From Bacteroidota bacterium (GTDB lineage Bacteria; Bacteroidota; Bacteroidia; Cytophagales; Cytophagaceae), in the NCBI GenBank assembly GCA_023458555.1, contig JAEWYS010000020.1, positions 316,415 through 380,414 of the forward strand: a DNA stretch of 64,000 nt, written 5' to 3'. The position numbers and the translations under genes are program-made. Shown here piece by piece: positions 44,169 through 52,014 of the stretch (position 1 is the stretch's first letter; each line of letters begins with the position of its first letter). The notes below the pieces were generated by a model. The model was not told the DNA's origin. It saw nothing but the letters and a program-made list of their open reading frames with translations, and searched no databases.

Positions 44169-46238
44169 ATGAAACGAGGTATCCTTTTTTTGTTATCGGT
44201 TCTTTTTAGTGTGATTTTGTATGGTCAGCAACCCTACAGGGAATATTATGAAGATAATAAAACACTGAAGGCGGAAGGGTTTATAAAAGATTCACTGCCT
44301 ACCGGCGCCTGGAGTTTTTACAGCGAAAACGGAGTACGGATCACTCAGTGTTCGTTCAGAGAAGGACTGGCTGAAGGAGTAATGGTGCATTTTCATGATA
44401 ACGGAAAAATTGAGCTGGAAGCCCTTTTCGAAGCAGGAATTGAAAATGGCAAATGGCTGGAGTTTTATGCTTCCGGAAAAGAAAAAGTGGTAGGAGCTTT
44501 TAAAAACGGTCAGAAGAACGGAAGCTGGAAAGAGTATTTTTCCAATGGCCAGCCAGCGCTGGAAGGCTATTATAAAGAGGGGCTGAAAACCGGTAAGTGG
44601 CTTGAATACTACCCGGATGGTATTGTCAAATCAGATGGCGAATACCAGGAGGGCCGGCAGGAAGGATCCTGGAAAGAATATCACTCGGATGGAAAGTATG
44701 CGTTTGAAGCACATTATAAGGCAGGTAAGCCCGATGGCCTGTTTAAGAAATACTACCCGGCGGGGCAGTTGCACTGGCAGGTGGTATATATTGACAGCCT
44801 GGAGCAGGGAGAATGGATAAGATATCATGGAAACGGAAAAATAGCAGAAAAGGGTTTATATAAAGACGGGAAAGAGACTGGCTTATGGCACGAGTTCTAT
44901 AGCAATGGTCAGACCGAAAGCGAAGGTTTGTACAAAGAAGGAGCACTCGATGGCAAGTGGACGGAATACTATGAAAACGGTACGCTAAAATCTGTTAATG
45001 AATGGAAAGATAATCTGCTATGGCAAACTGTAAGCGCCAGTGATCAGAATGGTAAAGTACTGGATCCGGGCAGTGTCAAAGAAGGAACAGGAGTACAAAA
45101 GCTGTATTATTCCAATGGAGCTCTGATGGCAACTGTTACTTATAAGGATGGCAGAAAGGAAGGAGCTGCCAGCTCTTACTACCGGGATGGTAAGCTGAAG
45201 TCGCAGGTTAGTTATATTGCGGATAAGGAATCGGGGGTAATGAAAGAATACTTCCCGGATGGAACACTGGCTGCCGAAACAATTTTTAGGGATGGTAAGC
45301 CGCATGGTGTTTATAAAGAATATCTGAAATCGGGGAAGCCCGCTGTTGTAGGGTATTATGTAAACGGACTGGAGGACAGCCTCTGGCTGGAGCTTCATGA
45401 AAACGGCAAAATACTTACAGAAGGGTATTATGTCAACGGCTTGCCGGAAGGAGACTGGTATCAGTACTATGAAAATGATACTATTGCGTCATTCGGATCT
45501 TTTGAAAATGGCAAACAGACCGGAATATGGCAGGAGTTTACCTATGATGGCAAGCCGGCGAGCATCGGAAAGTATGAGAATGGCCTGAAAACCGGCTTCT
45601 GGAAAAGCTGGCATCCAAATGGCGAAGTACGTATGGAAGGATATTTTATTAATGGCCTTGAGGATGGTTTCTGGAAAATCTATTATGATAACGGACAGCT
45701 TCTTTCCGAAGGATCTTATACTGCCGGTCTGGAATCCGGTCCATGGAAAGAATATTATCCCGACGGGAAACTGCAGGCAGAAGGAAATTATGTGGCAGGG
45801 AAAGAGGACGGTGTATGGAAAAATTATTATGCCAACGGAGTATTTAGTCATGAAGAGATCTATGACAGGGGAAAACTGATGGAGGTTGGGGATATGCACA
45901 ATGCAAGCGGTAAACGGGTTGCCAAGGGCTCTTTTGCCAAAGGCAACGGCTCCCTTAAAACCTATCATCAGAATGGCAAAACGGCCGCAGAAGGAACATA
46001 TAAAAACGGACTTCCGGATGGAAAGTGGAAATATTATTTTGACAATGGGATATTGAGCGGAGAAGGAGAAATGAAGGCTGGACTGCGTGAAGGGCATTGG
46101 AAATTTTATGTGAATACAGGTAAGCTGGAGGCGGAAGGAAGCTATACAAATGATGAAATGTCCGGTATATGGAAGTTTTACGAACAGGGAAGGGTTATAT
46201 CAATTAAAAATCTGGATATTGAAGATGTGGATCTGTAA
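44169..46238 (+). CDS. Secreted YwqK/MORN-repeat protein (about 27 repeats)
   Basis: 689 residues with a signal peptide (MKRGILFLLSVLFSVILYGQ). The whole mature chain is about 27 tandem units of 23-24 residues with the consensus GxWxEYYxNGxxxxEGxYKxG, the MORN-2/YwqK repeat. Units near residues 290-310 and 575-600 are degenerate. Such repeats form long beta-hairpin ribbons. Although databases name the family after antitoxin YwqK, a secreted protein of this size is not an antitoxin; it is probably an envelope or surface structural protein. It has no T9SS signal. The next gene, overlapping by 14 nt, encodes a shorter protein of the same kind. Confidence 0.85.
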   Translation: MKRGILFLLSVLFSVILYGQQPYREYYEDNKTLKAEGFIKDSLPTGAWSFYSENGVRITQCSFREGLAEGVMVHFHDNGKIELEALFEAGIENGKWLEFYASGKEKVVGAFKNGQKNGSWKEYFSNGQPALEGYYKEGLKTGKWLEYYPDGIVKSDGEYQEGRQEGSWKEYHSDGKYAFEAHYKAGKPDGLFKKYYPAGQLHWQVVYIDSLEQGEWIRYHGNGKIAEKGLYKDGKETGLWHEFYSNGQTESEGLYKEGALDGKWTEYYENGTLKSVNEWKDNLLWQTVSASDQNGKVLDPGSVKEGTGVQKLYYSNGALMATVTYKDGRKEGAASSYYRDGKLKSQVSYIADKESGVMKEYFPDGTLAAETIFRDGKPHGVYKEYLKSGKPAVVGYYVNGLEDSLWLELHENGKILTEGYYVNGLPEGDWYQYYENDTIASFGSFENGKQTGIWQEFTYDGKPASIGKYENGLKTGFWKSWHPNGEVRMEGYFINGLEDGFWKIYYDNGQLLSEGSYTAGLESGPWKEYYPDGKLQAEGNYVAGKEDGVWKNYYANGVFSHEEIYDRGKLMEVGDMHNASGKRVAKGSFAKGNGSLKTYHQNGKTAAEGTYKNGLPDGKWKYYFDNGILSGEGEMKAGLREGHWKFYVNTGKLEAEGSYTNDEMSGIWKFYEQGRVISIKNLDIEDVDL

Positions 46239-46851
46239 AAGTTTGTTTTGTTTGCTGGTACTGGGCATAACGGACGGTTTGCTGGCTCAGGATACTGTAA
46301 GGACATACTACGATAACGGACAGATGAAATCTGCAGGATTGATCAGTGAAGGTATGCGTCAGGGCTGCTGGTATTTTTATTATCCCAATCAGATGCCCAA
46401 TTCAGAAGAGTGTTATCTTAATGATGAGCTGCACGGAAAAGTAAAGAGCTATGATTTTGAGGGAAGGCTTGTCAGTATTGAAAATTACGAATACGGGCTG
46501 GAGCAGGATTCTGCATTTTACTATTATCCAGGTGGTGCTTTGAAGCGTAAAGGTGTTTTTAAGGACGGTCTGTATGCCGGCATCTGGCTGGGATATCACG
46601 AAAACGGCAGGCTGAGTCAGTCAGGGGCTTATGTCCTGGGAATGCTTGACGGACTTTGGCGGTTTTATGATTCAGAAGGCCTGCTCAGTCATGAAGGGGT
46701 GTATAGAGAAGCTAAGGAAACCGGTTTATGGAAAGTATATCATCCGAAAGGATATATACAGGAAGAAGGGGAGATGGATGAGGGAAACCGCATCGGGGTC
46801 TGGCGCCAATACAATAAAAAAGGGAAAGTGGTAAAAACCCGGCTTTACTAA
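46225..46851 (+). CDS. Second secreted YwqK/MORN-repeat protein
   Basis: 208 residues from ATG 46225, which overlaps the previous gene by 14 nt and opens a signal peptide (ICKSLFCLLVLGITDGLLAQ); the open frame further upstream lies inside the neighbour. It has about eight YwqK-type units (RTYYDNGQMKSAGLISEG, GIWLGYHENGRL, GLWRFYDSEGLL, GVWRQYNKKG). Overlap and similarity indicate duplication of part of the larger gene and co-translation. Function is unknown; both proteins probably act together outside the inner membrane. Confidence 0.8.
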   Translation: MWICKSLFCLLVLGITDGLLAQDTVRTYYDNGQMKSAGLISEGMRQGCWYFYYPNQMPNSEECYLNDELHGKVKSYDFEGRLVSIENYEYGLEQDSAFYYYPGGALKRKGVFKDGLYAGIWLGYHENGRLSQSGAYVLGMLDGLWRFYDSEGLLSHEGVYREAKETGLWKVYHPKGYIQEEGEMDEGNRIGVWRQYNKKGKVVKTRLY

Positions 46852-46862
46852 GCCGGTTATTT
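46834..46862. terminator. Bidirectional terminator at the convergent gene ends
   Basis: AACCCGGCTT-TACT-AAGCCGGTT spans the stop codon of the repeat protein; the plus strand continues ATTTTG and the minus strand continues with five T. Confidence 0.7.
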
Positions 46863-47387
46863 TGTAATTCCCTGTCTGTATCGTTCGTTTAGCTGATATT
46901 CCAGATCGTTGAGACAGTTTTTAACCACAGGTTCATAAAGCTGCACTTTTTCCATCTGACTTAACGAATCGTGGGAAAGAAGATCGTTGATTGAAAACTC
47001 TTCTGTCATTTTTTCAGTCGTACACTGGCAATAATCCTGAGCAAGATCTTCATCGCCGGCGGAAAGCTGTTCCTGGCTTACATAAAGCTGCACACATTCA
47101 GTGGTTAAGCTCTCTTTGTCCGTGTCTGTCCAGGCACGTCCCTTAGTAACCGGGGCAAAGCTGACGGATTTGTCGGGATTGTTCTGAATGACAGTGATGA
47201 TACCGAAGAAACTGAGCAGAAACGCGAAACCTTTGGCTTTTTTCGTGTGTTTTAATAACCAGAAATCGTATTGTTCCCTGGAATCCTGAGTTTTAAGTAA
47301 AGGCTTTAGAACCTTAAAGACAAACAGAAAGATTGTAACTCCGATTATGAGTGAAACCACTCCGCTTATGAACAAGAACTTCTCCAT
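46857..47387 (-). CDS. Two-helix membrane protein of unknown function
   Basis: 176 residues. Two hydrophobic helices are visible, at about 4-28 (FLFISGVVSLIIGVTIFLFVF) and 54-68 (GFAFLLSFFGIITVIQ), joined by a Lys/Arg-rich loop (LLKHTKKAKG) probably cytosolic. The C-terminal ~100 residues are acidic and contain a CxC pair and two further Cys (TTECVQLY, YCQCTTEKM, VKNCLNDL), which may form disulfides in the periplasm. No family is recognised. It lies between convergent repeat-protein genes and nadE, 94 nt from the latter, transcribed in the same direction as the nir operon. Confidence 0.65.
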   Translation of the reverse strand: MEKFLFISGVVSLIIGVTIFLFVFKVLKPLLKTQDSREQYDFWLLKHTKKAKGFAFLLSFFGIITVIQNNPDKSVSFAPVTKGRAWTDTDKESLTTECVQLYVSQEQLSAGDEDLAQDYCQCTTEKMTEEFSINDLLSHDSLSQMEKVQLYEPVVKNCLNDLEYQLNERYRQGITK

Positions 47388-47481
47388 CGCTTTTCAACAT
47401 CTCATTTAATGGATTAACTCCACCGGGAATGATCTGTTAAGCGAACAGGAAGATATTTTCGGAAATAATGAGCCGGGAAAG

Positions 47482-49344
47482 CTATTCCGGCAGCTTTCTG
47501 AGTATATCAAGCTCCAGGCTGAAGGAACCGCTTAGTATCGGAAAACGGCACCATGATCTGGGATCCACATTGAAATCATCCAGGTGAAAAGATGGCGCTA
47601 TACGCTCACGCTTCCACTGATTCCGTGACCACATTCTGTAAAACTTAATTATATGCTCTTTCAGAAGGGCAGGGGTTTCCAATTCTTGTGCTTTTAATAG
47701 TTCATAGGTTTCCAGAGGCGATTTCCGGTTTCTGATTGCCTGCAGCTCGATTTGCAGGAGTACATAATAGGGCATCAGGTCTTTCTCATCCGTCTGCGCA
47801 TGTGTTTCCGGGCGCAATTCTGCTGTGGGGGGCAATGCATTTACGTGGCTCAGACCCGGCTGATTCAGGTTTTTCTCGGCCCATATGAGCCAGTTGCGGA
47901 TAAAGTGCTTGTCAACACCTGCAATGGGCGCTATGCTGCCCGAGGTATCTCCGTCCATAGTGGTATATCCCACATCACCTTCGCTGCGGTTGCTGGTCGT
48001 GATCAGCAGGGCATTTTTTATATTGGCCAGCATCCAGATGATCGGAGACCGGGCTCTGGCCTGAATATTTTGCAAGGCAATATCATCTGTTTCCCAGCAA
48101 AGCTCACGTTGGATAGCTTTTTCAATCGTATTTGTATAAGCGTCTACCGTTTCATCGATTGTCCAGTGATGAAAGGTGGCTCCAATAGAGTGAGCAAGTT
48201 CCTGTGCCGCTTTTAATGTGGCAGGCCCGGAGTTTTTTGTCCCCTGATAGGCAGTAGTCAATAATAGTCTGGTCAACGCTGGGATCGTATCGGCTTTTTT
48301 ATCACCGGAGATAGCAAGCTTTTCCCGGAATGCTTTCAGGCCGAGTTCATCTACTCCCCGTTTTATCATTTCAGAGACCATGATTGCGCAGGCTGAGGAA
48401 TCGGCTCCGCCACTCAGAGAAAGTACAAAGCCTGAGCTCCGGCTTTTTCTGAGATAATCAAATAGTCCCAGAGACGTTGCTTCCCAAAACTCGTATTCAC
48501 GTTCCCGTTCATCGTGGGTAATCTCTTTAACAACGCTGGTATTTGTCTCAAAATCAACTTCGGCGTATATGAGATTGCTGTTTTTGAAGGAAAAACGGTT
48601 GTTTCGCTGCAACATTTTCCCTTCTTTGTATATAAGCACCTCTCCGTCGTATATGATGCGTCCGGCTTCATTGCCCAGCAGATTGGCATAAATGTATGTA
48701 CAGTGAAAAGTATCGGAGCTGGAGGCGATAAGCTGATAACGAAACTCGGATTTGCCAAAGGAGAAATGACTGGCGCTTGGATTCAGGATCAGGTCAACGT
48801 TTTTCCGGCTCAGACGACAGGCTGGTCTGACAGAATCCGATACCCAGGCGTCCTCGCAGATTTCAAAGCCAATCCGGGCGCCGTGTGACTCGATCACGAT
48901 CTCGCCGAAAGGGATTTCAGCTCCTTCGACTGTGAGATGTGTTTGTTCACCGGCTTTCCAGGGAGTAAACCAGCGGGGTTCATAATGCACGCCTTCTCCG
49001 GCCAGAAACTGCTTGGCGGCGATGCCCTTTATCTCTTTATTTTCAATAAAAGCACAGCAATTGTAGAGATTATCTCCGATACGGACAGGCAATCCTATGG
49101 CAACGGCAATATCATGACAATGATCACGCAGGGCTATTAATAGTTCCCAGGCTTTTTCGGGTACCCACCGGCTCAGAAAGAGATCTTCACAGCCGTATCC
49201 TGTTATGCATAGCTCCGGGAGGCATAAAATCCGGATACCTGTAGCTCGTGCTTCATCAATTGCACTTCTGATGTTGTGAATATTGTTTTCCCAGTCAATG
49301 GGAGTCTGATTGAGTGCGGCTCCGCCGATTTTTATATAGGCCAT
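47482..49344 (-). CDS. nadE: Glutamine-dependent NAD+ synthetase
   Basis: 620 residues from ATG 49344; the TTG nine codons upstream is less likely. The N-terminal ~270 residues are a nitrilase-type glutaminase with catalytic Glu in LCLPELCITGYGCEDLF, Lys in AAKQFLAGEG and Cys in GFEICEDAW. The C-terminal synthetase domain has the ATP pyrophosphatase P-loop LSLSGGADSSACA and TTSNRSEGDVGYTTMDGDTSG. It makes NAD+ from deamido-NAD+, glutamine and ATP. It lies 63 nt after moeA on the same strand and may be the last gene of the nir-mo operon, supplying NAD for the NADH-dependent nitrite reductase. Confidence 0.96.
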   Translation of the reverse strand: MAYIKIGGAALNQTPIDWENNIHNIRSAIDEARATGIRILCLPELCITGYGCEDLFLSRWVPEKAWELLIALRDHCHDIAVAIGLPVRIGDNLYNCCAFIENKEIKGIAAKQFLAGEGVHYEPRWFTPWKAGEQTHLTVEGAEIPFGEIVIESHGARIGFEICEDAWVSDSVRPACRLSRKNVDLILNPSASHFSFGKSEFRYQLIASSSDTFHCTYIYANLLGNEAGRIIYDGEVLIYKEGKMLQRNNRFSFKNSNLIYAEVDFETNTSVVKEITHDEREREYEFWEATSLGLFDYLRKSRSSGFVLSLSGGADSSACAIMVSEMIKRGVDELGLKAFREKLAISGDKKADTIPALTRLLLTTAYQGTKNSGPATLKAAQELAHSIGATFHHWTIDETVDAYTNTIEKAIQRELCWETDDIALQNIQARARSPIIWMLANIKNALLITTSNRSEGDVGYTTMDGDTSGSIAPIAGVDKHFIRNWLIWAEKNLNQPGLSHVNALPPTAELRPETHAQTDEKDLMPYYVLLQIELQAIRNRKSPLETYELLKAQELETPALLKEHIIKFYRMWSRNQWKRERIAPSFHLDDFNVDPRSWCRFPILSGSFSLELDILRKLPE

Positions 49345-49407
49345 TTCTGTTGCTCTGCTATCCTTTGACAAAAGAACACAATTTTTGGCAATAATGGTAT
49401 GATCGTC

Positions 49408-50595
49408 TTACCAGGGATAAAATTGAATCGGAGTACCCGGAGAAAGGCAAGGTATCCCGGCGGGGTGTAACGCAATACCATGAGAAAACATGGTGACTCT
49501 GATATCACCGCTGCCATTGCTGTGACAGGGTAGGAGACTATTCTTATAGTCGGATATCCTGACCGGGAAGTATTCGTCCATAGCTGATTTTTTTATTCGT
49601 TCTATATCAACGGGCAGTACAATACAGGTTTGCTCTTCGGCCAGAAAGCTCCTGCGGATATACGGCTCAACGAAAACTTTCAGGGCGACCTGCACAGAAA
49701 CCGGATTGCCGGGCAGGGCGAATGCTATGGACCGGCCTTTGATGCCAACCCACAGAGGTTTGCCGGGCTTGATGGAGACTTTATGAAAGAGGCATTTATA
49801 GCCTGCCTGTTCCAGCGCTTTGGGAACAAAGTCTGCTTCTCCCATGGATACTCCGCCACTGATAATCAGAATGTCGGACTGCTGATTGTCAAAAGTCTGC
49901 TGAAGCAGCTGCAGATTGTCCGGGACATGGGCGACGGAGTCGGGAATAATGGAGTATTTCCGGAGAAAACCTTCTATGGAGTACGCATTGCTGTCCCGTA
50001 TCTGATAATCGGACACAGAGGAATCAGCCGGTTTTACTTCATTGCCGGTGGATACGATGCGGACAACAGGAAGACGAAACACGGGGAGCTGGCCAATCCC
50101 GAGTGCGGCAAGGGCAGCATATTCCAGCCAGTGAATCATGCGGCCTCTTATGGGGATTTCTCTGCCGGCCGTCAGATCTTCCCCTTTAAGGGCAATATTC
50201 TGACCTTTTTTGAGGGTGGCGGATGAAAAGGAGACAGTATGGTCGCCGATGGCTGCTTTTTCTACCGGAATCATAGTATCCATAAAAGGCGGAACCGGAG
50301 CTCCTGTCATTACTCTGATGGCTTTTTCCGGACAGGATTCTCCCTGCCAGAAGGAACCAGCCAGAACCTCGCCAGCTATGATCAGCGGATTATCAGTCCG
50401 GATATAATGGCTATTGACAGCAAATCCATCTACCGCAGCCCGGTCGAAGGGAGGATAATCACGGTCTGCATATATGTTGGCTGCTGCGACTCTTCCGAGT
50501 GTTTCACGCAAAGGTGCTTTTTCTGATTCGAACGGTCTGGCATGCTCAAGAATTACCTTTCTGGCTTCGGCAACACTAAGTAGGGGAATGTGCAT
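49408..50595 (-). CDS. moeA: Molybdopterin molybdenumtransferase MoeA
   Basis: 395 residues. It inserts molybdate into adenylylated molybdopterin, the last general step of Moco synthesis. Motifs include DYPPFDRAAVDGFAV at the N-terminus, VMTGAPVPPFMDTMIPVE, the MoCF-binding ISGGVSMGEADFVP, and FALPGNPVSVQVAL. Length and domain order are standard. It begins 23 nt after moaCB and shares the operon with nirB and nirD. Moco is needed by a nitrate reductase, which is not encoded in this window but is expected elsewhere in the genome. Confidence 0.97.
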   Translation of the reverse strand: MHIPLLSVAEARKVILEHARPFESEKAPLRETLGRVAAANIYADRDYPPFDRAAVDGFAVNSHYIRTDNPLIIAGEVLAGSFWQGESCPEKAIRVMTGAPVPPFMDTMIPVEKAAIGDHTVSFSSATLKKGQNIALKGEDLTAGREIPIRGRMIHWLEYAALAALGIGQLPVFRLPVVRIVSTGNEVKPADSSVSDYQIRDSNAYSIEGFLRKYSIIPDSVAHVPDNLQLLQQTFDNQQSDILIISGGVSMGEADFVPKALEQAGYKCLFHKVSIKPGKPLWVGIKGRSIAFALPGNPVSVQVALKVFVEPYIRRSFLAEEQTCIVLPVDIERIKKSAMDEYFPVRISDYKNSLLPCHSNGSGDIRVTMFSHGIALHPAGIPCLSPGTPIQFYPW

Positions 50596-50618
50596 AGGTA
50601 AAAGAGTTTGAAGGATAA

Positions 50619-51572
50619 TTAATGACCATTACCCCGTAACATGCTTTTGGCGTGAAAGACTACCGGAAGAATGGCATCCAGTGATTCCCGCACTCCATTG
50701 GTGCTTCCGGGAAGAGTGATAATCAGTGACTCACCAATACTCCCGGCAACTGAACGGGACATCATGGCTACCGGGGTGCGCATTCCGCCATGATTTCGCA
50801 TGGCTTCCGCAATGCCGGGGGCGTCTTTTTCTATGATTTTTCTTACCGTATCAACAGTATTGTCTCTTGGGCCAAGTCCTGTTCCACCGGTAGTAAATAT
50901 AAATGGTATTTTTTGTTCAGTCCATTGCAGAATCTGATCTCTGATCCGGTCCGGGTCATCGGGTACAATCTGATAATCTGTTACATGACAGTTATTGGCC
51001 AGCAGCATTTCCTGAATCAGTCTGCCTGATTTATCTTCTCTTTTTCCGGTAGCTGTAGAGTCGGAGCAGACAAGAACAGCAGCATTTTTTATACTTTTTG
51101 TATAGAGGGCGCGATCGCTTTTTCCGCCACTTTTATGCATCAGCCTTATCGGGCCAATGGACAATTCTGCTTGTCCCAATGGTTTCAGAAGATCATAAAT
51201 GGTAAGTGCTGTTACAGATACAGCAGTCAGCACCTCCATTTCGATTCCGGTGCGGCCGATTGATTTACCTTCAATAATAATGGCGACTCCGCCTGCAGCG
51301 TTCAAATCATCAGGAAATTCCTCAAGGGTACTCTTGCTGTTTTTTAGCTGAAAATCGATATTCAGGCTGTCTATGGCAACCGGATGGCAATGAGGAATCA
51401 GGTGATGGGTTTGTTTTGACGCGAGCAGACCCGAGGCTCTGGCAATATCAAGCAGATTGCCTTTGGGCAACTGATTTTGCCGGATACGATCAATAATATC
51501 GTCCGGACAGCTTACAAAGCCTACTGCTCTGGCAGTCCGTAAGCTGACAGATTTGTATGTGATATCTCTCAT
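50619..51572 (-). CDS. Bifunctional MoaC-MogA/MoaB molybdenum cofactor protein
   Basis: 317 residues. The N-terminal ~150 residues are MoaC (cyclic pyranopterin monophosphate synthase accessory) with LIPHCHPVAIDSLNIDF and the MEVLTAVSVTALTIYDL signature. The C-terminal ~160 residues are a MogA/MoaB adenylyltransferase-like domain with AVLVCSDSTATGKREDKSGR, FIFTTGGTGLGPRDNT and ITLPGSTNGVRES. The fusion is known in Bacteroidota. It couples an early and a late step of Moco synthesis. It starts 29 nt after nirD. MoaA, MoaD and MoaE are not in the window, so the pathway is completed elsewhere. Confidence 0.95.
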   Translation of the reverse strand: MRDITYKSVSLRTARAVGFVSCPDDIIDRIRQNQLPKGNLLDIARASGLLASKQTHHLIPHCHPVAIDSLNIDFQLKNSKSTLEEFPDDLNAAGGVAIIIEGKSIGRTGIEMEVLTAVSVTALTIYDLLKPLGQAELSIGPIRLMHKSGGKSDRALYTKSIKNAAVLVCSDSTATGKREDKSGRLIQEMLLANNCHVTDYQIVPDDPDRIRDQILQWTEQKIPFIFTTGGTGLGPRDNTVDTVRKIIEKDAPGIAEAMRNHGGMRTPVAMMSRSVAGSIGESLIITLPGSTNGVRESLDAILPVVFHAKSMLRGNGH

Positions 51573-51601
51573 TGTACCGTGCTTATTGTTCTATACCATC
51601 A

Positions 51602-51964
51602 TTACAGGGAATCAAGTGCGCTGACCTCCAGATAGACAACTCCCTGCTCCACTTTTACGGGATATGTGCGTACGGAATATTCGTCTCCGTTAAGGTTTTG
51701 TCCGTTTTCAAGAGAAAAGGTCTTTTTGTGATACGGACAGGCTACTTTAGGAGTGCCGCACTGATCTCCGATCATTCCGCGGGACAGAATCATCTGTTTT
51801 TTGTGCGGACATTGATTGTCTATAGCAAACCACTGGTTGCGTCTGGTGTAATTGAAAATGGCGATCTGATGGCTGTTGTATTGAACACAACCGCCGCCAT
51901 CGGGATGAAAGTCGGACGCATGGGCTACCGGAACCCAGACTTCGGTACAGGTTTTGGCTAACAT
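51602..51964 (-). CDS. nirD: Nitrite reductase small subunit (Rieske-type)
   Basis: 120 residues. The NirD-type Rieske domain keeps a full 2Fe-2S ligand set, CPH at Cys52/His54 and CPYH at Cys75/His78, whereas E. coli NirD has lost these residues; the version here is therefore of the cluster-binding kind. It begins WVPVAHASDFHPDGG and ends YPVKVEQGVVYLEV, as in the family. It partners NirB in NADH-dependent reduction of nitrite to ammonium. It lies 50 nt after nirB and 29 nt before moaCB. Confidence 0.95.
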   Translation of the reverse strand: MLAKTCTEVWVPVAHASDFHPDGGGCVQYNSHQIAIFNYTRRNQWFAIDNQCPHKKQMILSRGMIGDQCGTPKVACPYHKKTFSLENGQNLNGDEYSVRTYPVKVEQGVVYLEVSALDSL

Positions 51965-52014
51965 GGTTTAAAATCGGTTAAATGGTTAGTAAATGCGGTT
52001 TTGGTTAGTTATGC

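Noticed and set aside
44169..46851. Toxin-antitoxin system (YwqK naming)
   Set aside because: Both proteins are exported repeat proteins and no toxin gene is adjacent.
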